A DNA stretch of 18,527 nt from Candidatus Omnitrophica bacterium UBA1562 (GCA_002322525.1 DCOU01000099.1:1-18527); one strand, 5' to 3'; numbered from the stretch's first letter, positions 5,330-13,844 are shown. Notes: generated by a model from the letters alone, not told the origin. Numbers and translations are program-made.

Positions 5330-6553
5330 TTAAAACCTTACTTTTACCGACTCTAAATGTTTATCTAAACCCTCGATGCCAGCAATCTTTTCTAAAGGCC
5401 CCTTTATTTTTTCTAAGGCCTTGCGTGAATAACCAATAATGTGACTGCTTTTCATAAAATCAAATAATGACAGCCCTGAAAAAAATCTTGCAGTGCCGCC
5501 GGTTGGCAAAACATGACTGGGGCCTGCTACATAATCTCCTACTGCAGCAGGACTATAAGGGCCTAAGAATATCGCCCCTGCATTTTTTATTCCTTTTATT
5601 AGCCTTTGGGGATTCCTAACTAAGATTTCCAGATGTTCGGGAGCAATTTTGTTGGTAATATCAACCGCCTGTTGGAGATTCTTAGTCAGGATAATAAAAC
5701 CGGGGGTATCCTGGCATTGCGACTTAACCTCTAAAGCTTTACTCTTAGAATTGGTTATGAGTATAGCCAACCCTCCAGCATGTTCTGTCTGCGCTTTAAA
5801 ATCAGCAATAATAAATTTAGGGTCGCTGTAGCGATTGGCAATAATAACCAGCTCGGTTGGTCCAGCAATCATATCAATATCTACTAAACCAAAGACCTGT
5901 CTTTTTGCTTCACTTACATAAATATTGCCTGGTCCAATTATTTTATCTACGCGAGGAATAGTTTTAGTTCCATAGGCTAATGCGGCAATACCCTGGGCGC
6001 CTCCAAGGCGATAAATTTCATCTACCTTAAGAAGATCCGCTACTACCAGAATGTGAGGATTTATAAGCCCTTGTTTATCAGGCGGACTAATCAAAATTAT
6101 TTTCTTAACTTGCGCCATTTTTGCGGGAAGCACCGTCATATAAACAGTAGAAACCAGAGGCGCTGTCCCTGCAGGTATATATATGCCCACTTTGTCTAAA
6201 GGCATATAATTCTCGCCTAAAATAACGCCGTCGCTATCCTTCATCCTCCAGGATTTTTTTATGGTCTTACGATAAAACCGATTTATATTTTCAATAATAA
6301 TCTTCAGGCTTGATACAAAATTAGGGCTTATATTTTGATAGGCACCGCTGATTTCTATTTCAGATACCTTAATTTGCCTTGGTAATAATTTAACACCGTC
6401 AAATTTCCGGGTATACTTTATGAGGGCCTCATCGCCAAAGAGGCGCACATCTTCAATAATTTGCCTTACCTTCTCTTCAACGCGCCTTGATTTAATGAAT
6501 CCGCGATTATAAATCTTTTCTAACTTTTTGCTGGTTGAGCGTATAATCTTCAT
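5330..6553 (-). CDS. hisD: histidinol dehydrogenase
   Basis: HisD carries out the last two steps of histidine synthesis, oxidising L-histidinol to L-histidine with NAD and zinc. The 407-aa protein has zinc ligands by family alignment at Gln255 and His258 (KAQTEHAG), Asp340 (AAVGDYVAGPSH) and His399 (LDKHLESV). The catalytic pair Glu306-His307 is in IAPEHLEI. The conserved GGAQGIAALAYGT, GPGNIYVSEAKRQV and IAGPTEL segments are present. ATG at 6551-6553 overlaps the alaS stop as ATGA, a tight translational coupling. It is slightly shorter than many relatives (about 430 aa) through small indels, with nothing essential missing. Confidence 0.96.
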   Translation of the reverse strand: MKIIRSTSKKLEKIYNRGFIKSRRVEEKVRQIIEDVRLFGDEALIKYTRKFDGVKLLPRQIKVSEIEISGAYQNISPNFVSSLKIIIENINRFYRKTIKKSWRMKDSDGVILGENYMPLDKVGIYIPAGTAPLVSTVYMTVLPAKMAQVKKIILISPPDKQGLINPHILVVADLLKVDEIYRLGGAQGIAALAYGTKTIPRVDKIIGPGNIYVSEAKRQVFGLVDIDMIAGPTELVIIANRYSDPKFIIADFKAQTEHAGGLAILITNSKSKALEVKSQCQDTPGFIILTKNLQQAVDITNKIAPEHLEILVRNPQRLIKGIKNAGAIFLGPYSPAAVGDYVAGPSHVLPTGGTARFFSGLSLFDFMKSSHIIGYSRKALEKIKGPLEKIAGIEGLDKHLESVKVRF

Positions 6554-9231
6554 TTTAAGTTCCTAATAATCTCTTTGACTTTATTAAAGGCCTGTGGGAA
6601 ATTTTCTGGTTTGTCTCCTCCTGCTTGAGCAAAATCTTTCCTTCCGCCGCCGCTACCACCAATCTCTGACGCCGCTTCTTTAACTAACTGAGAAGCATCA
6701 ATAGATATAACGTCAGCAGTTAAACTTGTGCCTGTAACCAACAAAGCCTGGCCTGCCGGGGTACTTGTTCCTAAAGCAATAACAACATTTTTCTCCCGTT
6801 CTTTAATTAAATCCACAGCCTTTCTTAATGTATCTATATCCAAACCTTCAATATAACGAGTAATAACATTAATACCGTTTATAATTTCGCCTTCTTTAAT
6901 ATAACTACCTAGCGAAGCTTTAAGGATATCGATCCTATGGGAACTTAATTGTTTTTCTAATTCTTTTATTCGGCTCAATTTCTTTTGCAACTCCTGCGTT
7001 ATTTTCTGAAGCGGAACATTTAAAAGAGAAGAAATCTCACCCATAACCCTCTCTTCTTCCTTTATCATTTTATAGGCATAGCCTCCAGTTATTGCCTCTA
7101 TTCTTCTCAACCCCCTTGCCACAGAGCCTTCCTGAACTATTTTAAAAATACCAATTTGCCCCGTAGAATCCAGATGCGTTCCACCGCACAGTTCTTTGGA
7201 AAAATCTCCGATTGAGACCATGCGTACTTTCATTTCATATTTTTCTCCGAAAAATGCCAATGCCCCTTGTTTTTTAGCTTCTGAAAGAGTCGTCATTTTG
7301 GTTTTAAGAATATCGTTATTTATTATGCAGCTATTAACTATCTCTTCTATTCTATCCAGTTCGTCTTGGGAGATATCTTTGAAGTGCGTAAAGTCAAAAC
7401 GCAATCTATCAAAACGAACCAAAGAACCCCGTTGCTGCACATGAGCGCCCAAAACTTTTCTTAAGGCTGCCTGTAAAAGATGTGTAGCAGTATGATTTCT
7501 GGCTATGGATAATCTGCGCTCAATATCAACGCAAGACTTTAATTCATCGCCGCTCTTAAAACTACCATCTTTGACTATGCCTTTATGCACAATTACCTTA
7601 TCAAATTTCTGTGTGTCTAAAACCTTGAAAATATTCTTTCCTTTTACCCCGTTAGAAAGCCCCGCTATCGTAGAAGAAATCTTTCTAACGGGGTTTATAA
7701 ATTCACCCGTATCGCCGACCTGACCTCCTGATTCCGGATAAAACACGGTCTTGTCCAGGATTATTTTCGCTTCATCGCCTTTGCTTACTTTTTTAACCAG
7801 GGCATTGTCTTTGATAATTTTTATAATCTTTGCTTTAGCCTCGTATTTTGTGTAACCTGAAAAATTAGTCTTGCTACCTGCTAAATGTAGTTCTTTGATA
7901 TCAAAGACATCGCCCTTCATACTGCTTTGTAATTTTGAGCGGGTTTTCTGTTGCTCTAATTTTTTATGCACAACAGTAACTACCGCTGGTAAATTCTTAA
8001 AACCTTGTTTCTCTAACCAGGCCTCTGTTTCTTCTACAGGCATTCCATATGTATCTGACAATTGAAAGACGACTTCGCCTACTTTCTCAACGTCGTCCGA
8101 TAAAGGAATTTTAGAAAATAATGTATCGCTCGAATTTAAAATAGTAATAAAATTTTTTTCTTCTGCTAAAACAATTTCGGCTATATTTTCTCTACGGTTT
8201 TTCAGTTCCGGATAGGGAGTTTTCATAATTTCCGATACTATCGGTACCAATTTATATAGAAATGGTTTATGCATCCCCAGCGACAGGAGATTATATGTGC
8301 TTTTGCGGATTAATTTCCTTACCACATAACCAGAACCCTCATTAGAAGGCAAAACTCCGTCGTATATTGCAAAAACAACGGCTCTAATGTGATCGGCTAC
8401 TGCGCAAATTAATTCCTCTTTAGGGACAGCCACCTTTGAGGAGAGTCCCTGTTTTATTTCCTTTATTATTGGCTGAAACAAGTCGGTCTGGAAATTATTC
8501 GGCGCACCCTGCATTACCGCAGCCAGCCGTTCAAGGCCCATTCCCGTATCAATGTTCTTCTGGGGAAGCGGCTCCAGTACCCCGCCTTCCTTGCGGTTAA
8601 ATTGCGTGAATACCAAATTCCAGACTTCCACAAACCTACCGCAGTTACAGGAAGGGTCACAATCAGGCCTTCCGCAGCCGGCAACAATACCGCCCTGGTC
8701 AAAAAATATCTCAGAACACGGCCCGCACGGCCCATTAGGGCCCTTAACTTTAGCCTCAGAGGGCCAGAAGTTTTCTTTATCGCCTAATTTTATAATCTTA
8801 TTTTCAGGAACCCTTATTTTATCCTTCCATATTTTATATGCAGCATCATCATCTTTATATATAGAAACCCAAAGCCGTTCTTTGGCAATCTTAAGTTCAT
8901 CTGTCAGAAATTCCCAGGCAAAAGTAATTGCTTCTTCTTTGAAGTAATCTCCAAAAGAAAAATTCCCCAGCATTTCAAAAAACGTATGATGCCCGGGGGT
9001 CTTGCCTACTTTATCTAAGTCGTCGGTGCGCAGACAACGTTGGGCTGTGGCTGCGCGGGCAAAACCAGATAGATGGCCCAAGAATTGCCTTTTGAATTGA
9101 TTCATCCCTGCGGGCGTAAACAATACAGTAGGATCATCTTTGGGGACAAGCGAATCGCTATCTACAATTTTGTGCTTTTTGGCTTTAAAAAAATCTAAGA
9201 ATTTTTCCCTTAATATATCTGCCTGCATCAT
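6550..9231 (-). CDS. alaS: alanyl-tRNA synthetase with a small in-frame insertion
   Basis: AlaRS charges tRNA-Ala and edits mischarged serine and glycine. Class II aminoacylation motifs are seen in HHTFFEMLGNFSFGDYF (81-97), GPNGPCGPCSEI (164-175) and DTGMGLERLA (228-237). A cysteine cluster CGRPDCDPSCNC (186-197) is typical of one AlaRS subgroup. The editing domain carries HTATH (580-584) and CGGTH (682-686), and the C-terminal domain ends GGSGGGRKDFAQAGG. Residues 513-529, about NPVRKISSTIAGLSNGV, are encoded by a 47-bp hairpin core plus a 4-bp duplication (51 nt, 17 codons) between the FYPESGGQVGDTG segment and the following strand of the editing domain. Removing it restores GEFIKGKNIF. 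ATGs at 9231 and 9228 are both possible; neither has a good ribosome-binding site. It is coupled to hisD. Confidence 0.97.
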   Translation of the reverse strand: MMQADILREKFLDFFKAKKHKIVDSDSLVPKDDPTVLFTPAGMNQFKRQFLGHLSGFARAATAQRCLRTDDLDKVGKTPGHHTFFEMLGNFSFGDYFKEEAITFAWEFLTDELKIAKERLWVSIYKDDDAAYKIWKDKIRVPENKIIKLGDKENFWPSEAKVKGPNGPCGPCSEIFFDQGGIVAGCGRPDCDPSCNCGRFVEVWNLVFTQFNRKEGGVLEPLPQKNIDTGMGLERLAAVMQGAPNNFQTDLFQPIIKEIKQGLSSKVAVPKEELICAVADHIRAVVFAIYDGVLPSNEGSGYVVRKLIRKSTYNLLSLGMHKPFLYKLVPIVSEIMKTPYPELKNRRENIAEIVLAEEKNFITILNSSDTLFSKIPLSDDVEKVGEVVFQLSDTYGMPVEETEAWLEKQGFKNLPAVVTVVHKKLEQQKTRSKLQSSMKGDVFDIKELHLAGSKTNFSGYTKYEAKAKIIKIIKDNALVKKVSKGDEAKIILDKTVFYPESGGQVGDTGEFINPVRKISSTIAGLSNGVKGKNIFKVLDTQKFDKVIVHKGIVKDGSFKSGDELKSCVDIERRLSIARNHTATHLLQAALRKVLGAHVQQRGSLVRFDRLRFDFTHFKDISQDELDRIEEIVNSCIINNDILKTKMTTLSEAKKQGALAFFGEKYEMKVRMVSIGDFSKELCGGTHLDSTGQIGIFKIVQEGSVARGLRRIEAITGGYAYKMIKEEERVMGEISSLLNVPLQKITQELQKKLSRIKELEKQLSSHRIDILKASLGSYIKEGEIINGINVITRYIEGLDIDTLRKAVDLIKEREKNVVIALGTSTPAGQALLVTGTSLTADVISIDASQLVKEAASEIGGSGGGRKDFAQAGGDKPENFPQAFNKVKEIIRNLK
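7643..7697. mobile_element. TAAA/TTTA-flanked hairpin element, copy 2, in frame inside alaS
   Basis: The core 7647-7693 (47 bp) has perfect inverted arms CCCCGTTAGAAAG / CTTTCTAACGGGG. TTTA is directly repeated at 7643-7646 and 7694-7697. Core plus one 4-mer is 51 bp, so the alaS frame is kept and 17 residues are added. The loop sequence differs from the other copies. Confidence 0.8.
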
Positions 9232-9341
9232 TGTTAAAGTTACAAAAGTTACGGAGGTTACAAAGATTGCTTATAGAATTTTATGTAACCCCTGGTAACA
9301 TCTAGTGACATTTGTAGCCTTTGGTAACCTAATTATAAAGA
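9232..9341. repeat. GTTACAAAG / GTAAC inverted-arm repeat array in the recX-alaS spacer
   Basis: The left part carries GTTACAAAA, GTTACGGAG, GTTACAAAG in tandem (9238-9266). After about 18 bases the right part carries the inverted form (GTAACCCCTG, GTAACATCTA, GTGACATTT, GTAGCCTTTG, GTAACC) with a 9-10 bp spacing. It fills the whole 110-bp spacer and leaves alaS without a visible Shine-Dalgarno. Confidence 0.7.
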
Positions 9342-9794
9342 TTACATTTTAAGTTGGCTGATGACATCAATAACCACTTCGGGAGAGAAACCGCGACGTA
9401 AAAGATATGCGTAAACGCGTCTCTTTGCTTTTTGAGGGTCGATGTCCTTTAATTTATTAAGCCTATCTGCGGCAATTTCTCTAACTACATCCTCTTCAAA
9501 GTAACTCTTTTTCGTTTCATTTATTTTTGTATCTATAATTGCCTTATCAATGCCTTTTATCCTTAATTCCGTCTTTAACCTTCTTATCCCCAGGGGTTTT
9601 TTTATACGCGATTCAATCCAGGCCTTGGCAAAATAATTATCGTCGATAAATTTCTTTTCTTTTAAAAAAACGAGTGCCTCTTCTATTATTTCTGGATTAA
9701 ATTTTTTCTTTTCCAGGCGCTGGCGAATCTCTCTTTCGCTACGCAGTCTAAATTTAAGAAGCAGGAAGGCATAATTCTTTGCCTTCTGTAACAA
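9342..9794 (-). CDS. recX: RecX regulatory protein
   Basis: RecX binds RecA filaments and modulates recombinase activity. The 150-aa protein has the three-helix tandem modules of the family: AKNYAFLLLKFRLRSEREIRQRLEKK, then FIDDNYFAKAWIESRIKKPLGIRRLKTEL, then RRVYAYLLRRGFSPEVVIDVI. The length is normal. The start must be TTG at 9792-9794 because a stop lies four codons upstream and no ATG or GTG intervenes; its ribosome-binding site is weak (AAAAGAA), so translation may depend on ribosomes finishing htrA 20 bp upstream. It follows recA and htrA and precedes alaS, an arrangement like the recA-recX-alaS order of enterobacteria with htrA inserted. Confidence 0.9.
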   Translation of the reverse strand: MLQKAKNYAFLLLKFRLRSEREIRQRLEKKKFNPEIIEEALVFLKEKKFIDDNYFAKAWIESRIKKPLGIRRLKTELRIKGIDKAIIDTKINETKKSYFEEDVVREIAADRLNKLKDIDPQKAKRRVYAYLLRRGFSPEVVIDVISQLKM

Positions 9795-9814
9795 ATCTAT
9801 ATTCTTTTTAATTA

Positions 9815-11308
9815 CTATTCACCCTCTTTTATTAAGGCGTATCCCCGAGAAAGCTTAACCAAGGCATCTCCTTTTAATGCCTTGGTTATCTTCTGGTAAT
9901 CAGAAATATTTTTTACAGCTTGTTTATTTATCTCCAGGATTACATCTGGGGCAATTATACCTGCCTCATCTGCTGGAGAATCCGGTTCAACATCAACTAC
10001 CACTACTCCTTTTTTTTCTTCAATGCCAAGGCGCTGAGCAATTTCAGGGGTTAATTCCGCAACCTCTAATCCGCGCCATTTGCTATAGGATGGCTTAGTA
10101 GTGGAAATCTCTTCTAAATTTTCCGGCCTTTGACCAACCTCAACCTCTAAGGTCATATCTTTTTTTTCGCGTAAAACCATTACCTTTACCTTACGTCCAA
10201 CTTCAGTAATTCCTACTGCATTTAATAATTCCCGCACATTGTTAATAGCTTTATTATCAAGTTGTTTAATGATATCACTTTCTTTTATACCTGCTTTCTG
10301 CGCCGGGCTGCTTTCCAAGACGTTGACTACCAATGCGCCGTTTTTATCAGGCGAGCCAAAATATTTTGCTAATTCATTAGTTAAATCCTGTACTGTTACA
10401 CCAAACCAACCATAGGTTATCTTTTTGCCTTCAATGAGCTTGGCAATAATTTTTTTAGCGTTATTGATGGGTATGGCAAAACCTATACCTTGATAACCGC
10501 CGCTAGTACTGAATATCGCCACATTAATACCTACAACTTCGCCTTTAAGATTAACCAACGGCCCGCCAGAATTACCCGGATTTATAGCAGCGTCTGTCTG
10601 GATAAGGTCATTATAATCCCTGCCCCGGCCAAGTGTCCTGCCCAGAGAACGATGCAATGCGCTGATGACGCCCGCAGTTACAGTGGGCTCTGGATTCTGC
10701 ATGGCAAAAGCAAAGGGATTGCCAATAGCTACAACCCACTGCCCAATCTTCAGGTTATCAGAATCACCTAAGGATGCCACTGGCAAATTACTTACGTTTA
10801 TTTGAATAATCGCTATGTCTGAACGCGGGTCTTGGCCTTTGATTACGCCTTTAAAATCTCTGCCGTCGGATAAAGTCACGGTTATCTTGTCCGCTTCATC
10901 AATAACATGCTGGTTGGTTAAAATATAACCGCGGGAATCAATGATTACTCCTGAACCCAGGCCCCTCTGTTTGTATTCTCTTTCGGGTAACTCGCCGAAA
11001 AAGTCCTCAAAAAATCTATGGAAAGAATCCTCTTCTCCAAACGGCGATGCGCCAAAAGGAGAACTAAAATAAAATCTCCTTCCGCCTTTGGTTTTCTCCG
11101 TATGCTCTGTGCTTATAGATACCACGGCTCGGCCAGCGGTATTAGCCACATTGATTATCGCATCTTCCATCCTGAACCCATCAAGAGAGGGAGCGGCTAC
11201 CTCTTGACTGTGCACAGGCAAAATGAGATTCAATTTTACCGTAAGCACAACTCCAATAGTCAACCCGACTAACAAGGCTATGCTAAAGAATATTATTTTT
11301 CTCTTCAT
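9815..11308 (-). CDS. Do-type periplasmic serine protease with two PDZ domains
   Basis: This is an HtrA/DegP-like protease that degrades or refolds damaged envelope proteins. An N-terminal hydrophobic segment (about residues 5-25) serves as signal peptide or anchor. The trypsin-like domain has its triad at His134 (LTNQHVID), Asp164 (RSDIAII) and Ser247 (NPGNSGGPLVN). Two PDZ domains follow, roughly residues 297-390 and 405-490, each with the carboxylate-binding loop region (YGWFGVTVQ; WRGLEVAELT). A short Phe/Gly-rich segment near 80-105 corresponds to the LA loop. I chose ATG at 11306-11308 because GAGGTG lies just upstream; a GTG three codons earlier would sit inside that site. At 497 aa it is typical of DegP/DegQ. 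It is 33 bp after recA and likely cotranscribed. Confidence 0.94.
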   Translation of the reverse strand: MKRKIIFFSIALLVGLTIGVVLTVKLNLILPVHSQEVAAPSLDGFRMEDAIINVANTAGRAVVSISTEHTEKTKGGRRFYFSSPFGASPFGEEDSFHRFFEDFFGELPEREYKQRGLGSGVIIDSRGYILTNQHVIDEADKITVTLSDGRDFKGVIKGQDPRSDIAIIQINVSNLPVASLGDSDNLKIGQWVVAIGNPFAFAMQNPEPTVTAGVISALHRSLGRTLGRGRDYNDLIQTDAAINPGNSGGPLVNLKGEVVGINVAIFSTSGGYQGIGFAIPINNAKKIIAKLIEGKKITYGWFGVTVQDLTNELAKYFGSPDKNGALVVNVLESSPAQKAGIKESDIIKQLDNKAINNVRELLNAVGITEVGRKVKVMVLREKKDMTLEVEVGQRPENLEEISTTKPSYSKWRGLEVAELTPEIAQRLGIEEKKGVVVVDVEPDSPADEAGIIAPDVILEINKQAVKNISDYQKITKALKGDALVKLSRGYALIKEGE

Positions 11309-11341
11309 TTTAACCACCTCTTATCTCCTTGCTAACTTAAA

Positions 11342-12373
11342 CTAACCTACGGAAATCTTCTTGCGTATTTCTTTTTCGATGTCTTCTTGCAACTTAGGTT
11401 TTTCTTTCAATAATTTTATGGCCGCTTCTCTTCCTTGACCGAGTTTCTCATTTCCAAAAGAAAGCCAAGTTCCTGACTTTTCGATAATACCTAAATTCAC
11501 TGCTGCATCTACAATACTGGCCGTCTTAGCAATACCTTCATCGTGCAAGATTTCAAATTCTGCCTCGCGAAACGGCGGTGCCACCTTATTTTTTACTACC
11601 CTTGCCCTTACCCTGCCGCCAATAACGGTATCACCGGATTTTATTGAGGCGATCCTCCTTAAATCCAGCCTTACTGAGGAATAAAATTTAAGTGCCCGGC
11701 CGCCGGTCGTAGTCTCCGGCGAACCAAAAAACACCCCTATTTTTTCTCTTAGCTGATTAATAAAAACAACACAGGTACGTGACTTGCTAATCGCTGCGGT
11801 TAATTTGCGCAGCGCCTGTGACATTAAGCGCGCCTGTAAACCCATGTGCGCATCTCCCATCTCACCTTCTATTTCTGCGCGGGGAGTAAGAGCGGCCACG
11901 GAATCAATCACAATCAAATCCACGGCGTTTGAGCGCACCAGCGTCTCGGTAATCTCTAATGCCTGTTCTCCGGTGTCCGGCTGGGAAATTAAAAGCCCAT
12001 CTAAATTAACCCCTATTATTTTAGCATAAGTAGCGTCAAAGGCGTGCTCTGCATCAATAAAGGCAGCTACCCCGCCTTTTTTCTGAATCTCTTTTATCAC
12101 GCTTAAAGTAAGCGTAGTTTTACCGGATGCCTCAGGGCCAAAAACTTCGATAACTCTGCCGCGCGGAAGGCCCCCAACGCCTAAAGCCAAATCCAGGGTA
12201 AGCGCGCCTGTAGGTATGGCTTCTACATCAACCTTTATTTTTCCGCCCAACCTCATGATTGAGCCTTTTCCAAACTGTTTTTCTATCTGGGAAAGTGCCA
12301 GTTCCAATGCTTTTTGACGGTCAGACATATCTCCAGAGACTTCTTTAGTCGGTGATTTTTTTTCTATAACCAT
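11342..12373 (-). CDS. recA: recombinase A
   Basis: RecA forms filaments on single-stranded DNA, catalyses strand exchange and activates the SOS response. The 343-aa protein carries Walker A GPEASGKTT (79-87), Walker B LIVIDSVAAL, the L1 and L2 DNA-binding loops (EIEGEMGDAHMGLQARLMSQ region; GVFFGSPETTTGG) and the NQLREKIG segment. I chose ATG at 12371-12373 because GGAGG lies six bases upstream; an upstream in-frame ATG at 12383-12385 is itself part of that ribosome-binding site. No intein interrupts it. A perfect-consensus promoter lies about 40 bp upstream; I saw no clear LexA operator, so SOS control is not shown by the sequence. Confidence 0.98.
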   Translation of the reverse strand: MVIEKKSPTKEVSGDMSDRQKALELALSQIEKQFGKGSIMRLGGKIKVDVEAIPTGALTLDLALGVGGLPRGRVIEVFGPEASGKTTLTLSVIKEIQKKGGVAAFIDAEHAFDATYAKIIGVNLDGLLISQPDTGEQALEITETLVRSNAVDLIVIDSVAALTPRAEIEGEMGDAHMGLQARLMSQALRKLTAAISKSRTCVVFINQLREKIGVFFGSPETTTGGRALKFYSSVRLDLRRIASIKSGDTVIGGRVRARVVKNKVAPPFREAEFEILHDEGIAKTASIVDAAVNLGIIEKSGTWLSFGNEKLGQGREAAIKLLKEKPKLQEDIEKEIRKKISVG

Positions 12374-12409
12374 ATTCGCCTCCATTTCGTTTTTATAAAT
12401 TAGAGATTG

Positions 12410-12438
12410 ATTATAACTTAACAATATCTATCTGTCAA
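12410..12438 (-). promoter_or_regulatory. sigma-70-type promoter of recA
   Basis: TTGACA (12433-12438 complement), a 17-bp spacer and TATAAT (12410-12415 complement) match the consensus exactly. The expected transcription start is near 12403, leaving a leader of about 30 bases before the recA ATG. It is the only strong promoter I see for the minus-strand genes down to hisI. Confidence 0.85.
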
Positions 12439-12521
12439 ACAAAAAATCCTTCCTTTCTACTATTAATAGACGTAAAGAAGAATAAAATCTCACAAAAATA
12501 TTTAGTTACCTTGACAATATG

Positions 12522-12600
12522 AAAAGGGGACGGTTCTATTTTTTAACTAAGACTATACTGCTACTGCTAAAAAAATAAAAAAATAGAACCGTCCCCTTTT
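12522..12600. repeat. REPIN-like 23-bp inverted repeat between recA and the GGDEF gene
   Basis: Perfect 23-base arms beginning AAAAGGGGACGGTTC lie at 12522-12544 and 12578-12600, with 33 bases between. The arms resemble the ends of REP elements moved by REP-associated tyrosine transposases (family knowledge; no transposase here). A 10-bp direct repeat CCTTGACAAT lies outside each arm (12509-12518 and 12620-12629). The transcript of either strand would form a long hairpin. Confidence 0.8.
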
Positions 12601-12621
12601 CCCACTTACTTTTCCCCAGCC

Positions 12622-12650
12622 TTGACAATCAGCCTAAAATATGTTAAAGT
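12622..12650 (+). promoter_or_regulatory. promoter of the GGDEF gene
   Basis: TTGACA at 12622-12627, a 17-bp spacer and TAAAGT at 12645-12650 resemble a sigma-70 promoter with a weak -10. Transcription would begin around 12657-12660, essentially at the start codon, which suggests leaderless mRNA. Confidence 0.5.
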
Positions 12651-12659
12651 TTTAGCATT

Positions 12660-13844
12660 ATGGATGAGATAACTAAAATCAAACAGGAGCTCGAACGCAC
12701 TAAAACAGAACTGGTTATCCTCTACGAAATCTCCAATGCTATGCGCACCACCTTAAAATTAGATGAAATCTTATATATTATCTTGACCGGTGTTACGGCG
12801 CATATAGGGCTGGGTTTTAATCGCGCACTCCTCTTTCTGATAAACGAGAAAGATAACCTAATTGAAGGTAAGATGGGTATTGGCCCGGAAACCGGCGAAG
12901 AAGCCAATCGTATCTGGACGCACGTGGAACGAGAACAGATGGACTTGGATGACCTAATCAACGCCTTTAAAGTTTCTGGTGAGGTGCTCGAATCCGGCTT
13001 TAATCAACAAGTAAGGCGTTTAAAAATTCCCTTAAAAGAGCAAAACGGAGGATTACTCGCATTAGGGGTATTAGACGGTATGCCTTTACATTTAACCAAA
13101 GAGACTATACAAAACTACAGCCACGACCCCATTATACAATTATTAAAGAGCGATGAGGCGATAGTGGTTCCCTTAAAAGCAAAGGATAAAGTAAACGGGA
13201 TAGTTTTAGCGGATAATTTTATCACCAGAGAACCCATTACCAAGGATGATATCAGTATGTTGATTATGTTGGCAAACCAGGCAGGCCTGGCTATAGAAAA
13301 TTCGCACCTTTACGAAAAAACAGTTACGCGGGCACATTCTGATTCTCTCACCGAGCTATGGAATCACGGTTATTTTCAATATCTATTACAAGCGGAATTA
13401 GAAAAAGCCAAAATTACTAAAACACCTTTAAGCCTTATTATGTTAGATATCGATAACTTTAAAGTCTATAATGATTCGCTCGGCCATCAGTCCGGAGACA
13501 AAATATTAAAGGCTTTGGCAGCCTTAGTTAAAAATCAATCTCGCAAAATGGATTATGTCTGCCGCTACGGGGGGGAGGAATTTACTATTATATTGCCGGA
13601 GACGCAAAGAAAAGAAGCATTTTTAATTGCAGAACGAATGAGAACGGATATCGAAAGATATTCCTTTCTCAATGAAGAAATCCTACCTAATAAAAAATTG
13701 ACGGTAAGTATGGGCTTAAGTTCCTTTCCCGAAGACGGGTTTTCTCCTTCCGACTTAATCTCCCATTGCGATAAAGCGCTTTACGAAGCAAAGCAGAAAG
13801 GAAAAAACAATACTTGCTGTTATGCTGACCTTAAATACGACTAA
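12660..13844 (+). CDS. GAF-domain diguanylate cyclase (GGEEF)
   Basis: This cytoplasmic enzyme probably makes cyclic di-GMP. A short coiled coil (residues 1-25) leads into a GAF-type sensor domain (about 27-215; LYEISNAMRTTLKLDEILYIIL...NGIVLADN...LANQAGLAIENSHLYE). A GGDEF domain follows (about 222-390) with DSLTELWNHGYF, metal-binding MLDIDNFK (D263), catalytic GGEEF at 304-308 and SMGLSSFP. The product-inhibition site RKMD (RxxD) lies five residues before GGEEF, so feedback control is expected. No membrane segment is seen. ATG at 12660 has no Shine-Dalgarno and lies at the predicted transcription start. It is divergent from recA and convergent with smc. The ligand of the GAF domain is unknown. 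Confidence 0.92.
   Translation: MDEITKIKQELERTKTELVILYEISNAMRTTLKLDEILYIILTGVTAHIGLGFNRALLFLINEKDNLIEGKMGIGPETGEEANRIWTHVEREQMDLDDLINAFKVSGEVLESGFNQQVRRLKIPLKEQNGGLLALGVLDGMPLHLTKETIQNYSHDPIIQLLKSDEAIVVPLKAKDKVNGIVLADNFITREPITKDDISMLIMLANQAGLAIENSHLYEKTVTRAHSDSLTELWNHGYFQYLLQAELEKAKITKTPLSLIMLDIDNFKVYNDSLGHQSGDKILKALAALVKNQSRKMDYVCRYGGEEFTIILPETQRKEAFLIAERMRTDIERYSFLNEEILPNKKLTVSMGLSSFPEDGFSPSDLISHCDKALYEAKQKGKNNTCCYADLKYD

Noticed and set aside
8514..8947. Several overlapping reading frames on both strands inside alaS
   Set aside because: They are shadows of the alaS coding frame with no ribosome-binding sites or recognisable domains.
12511..12539. Plus-strand promoter using TTGACA at 12511
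   Set aside because: No acceptable -10 hexamer lies 16-18 bp downstream; the position falls inside the REPIN arm.
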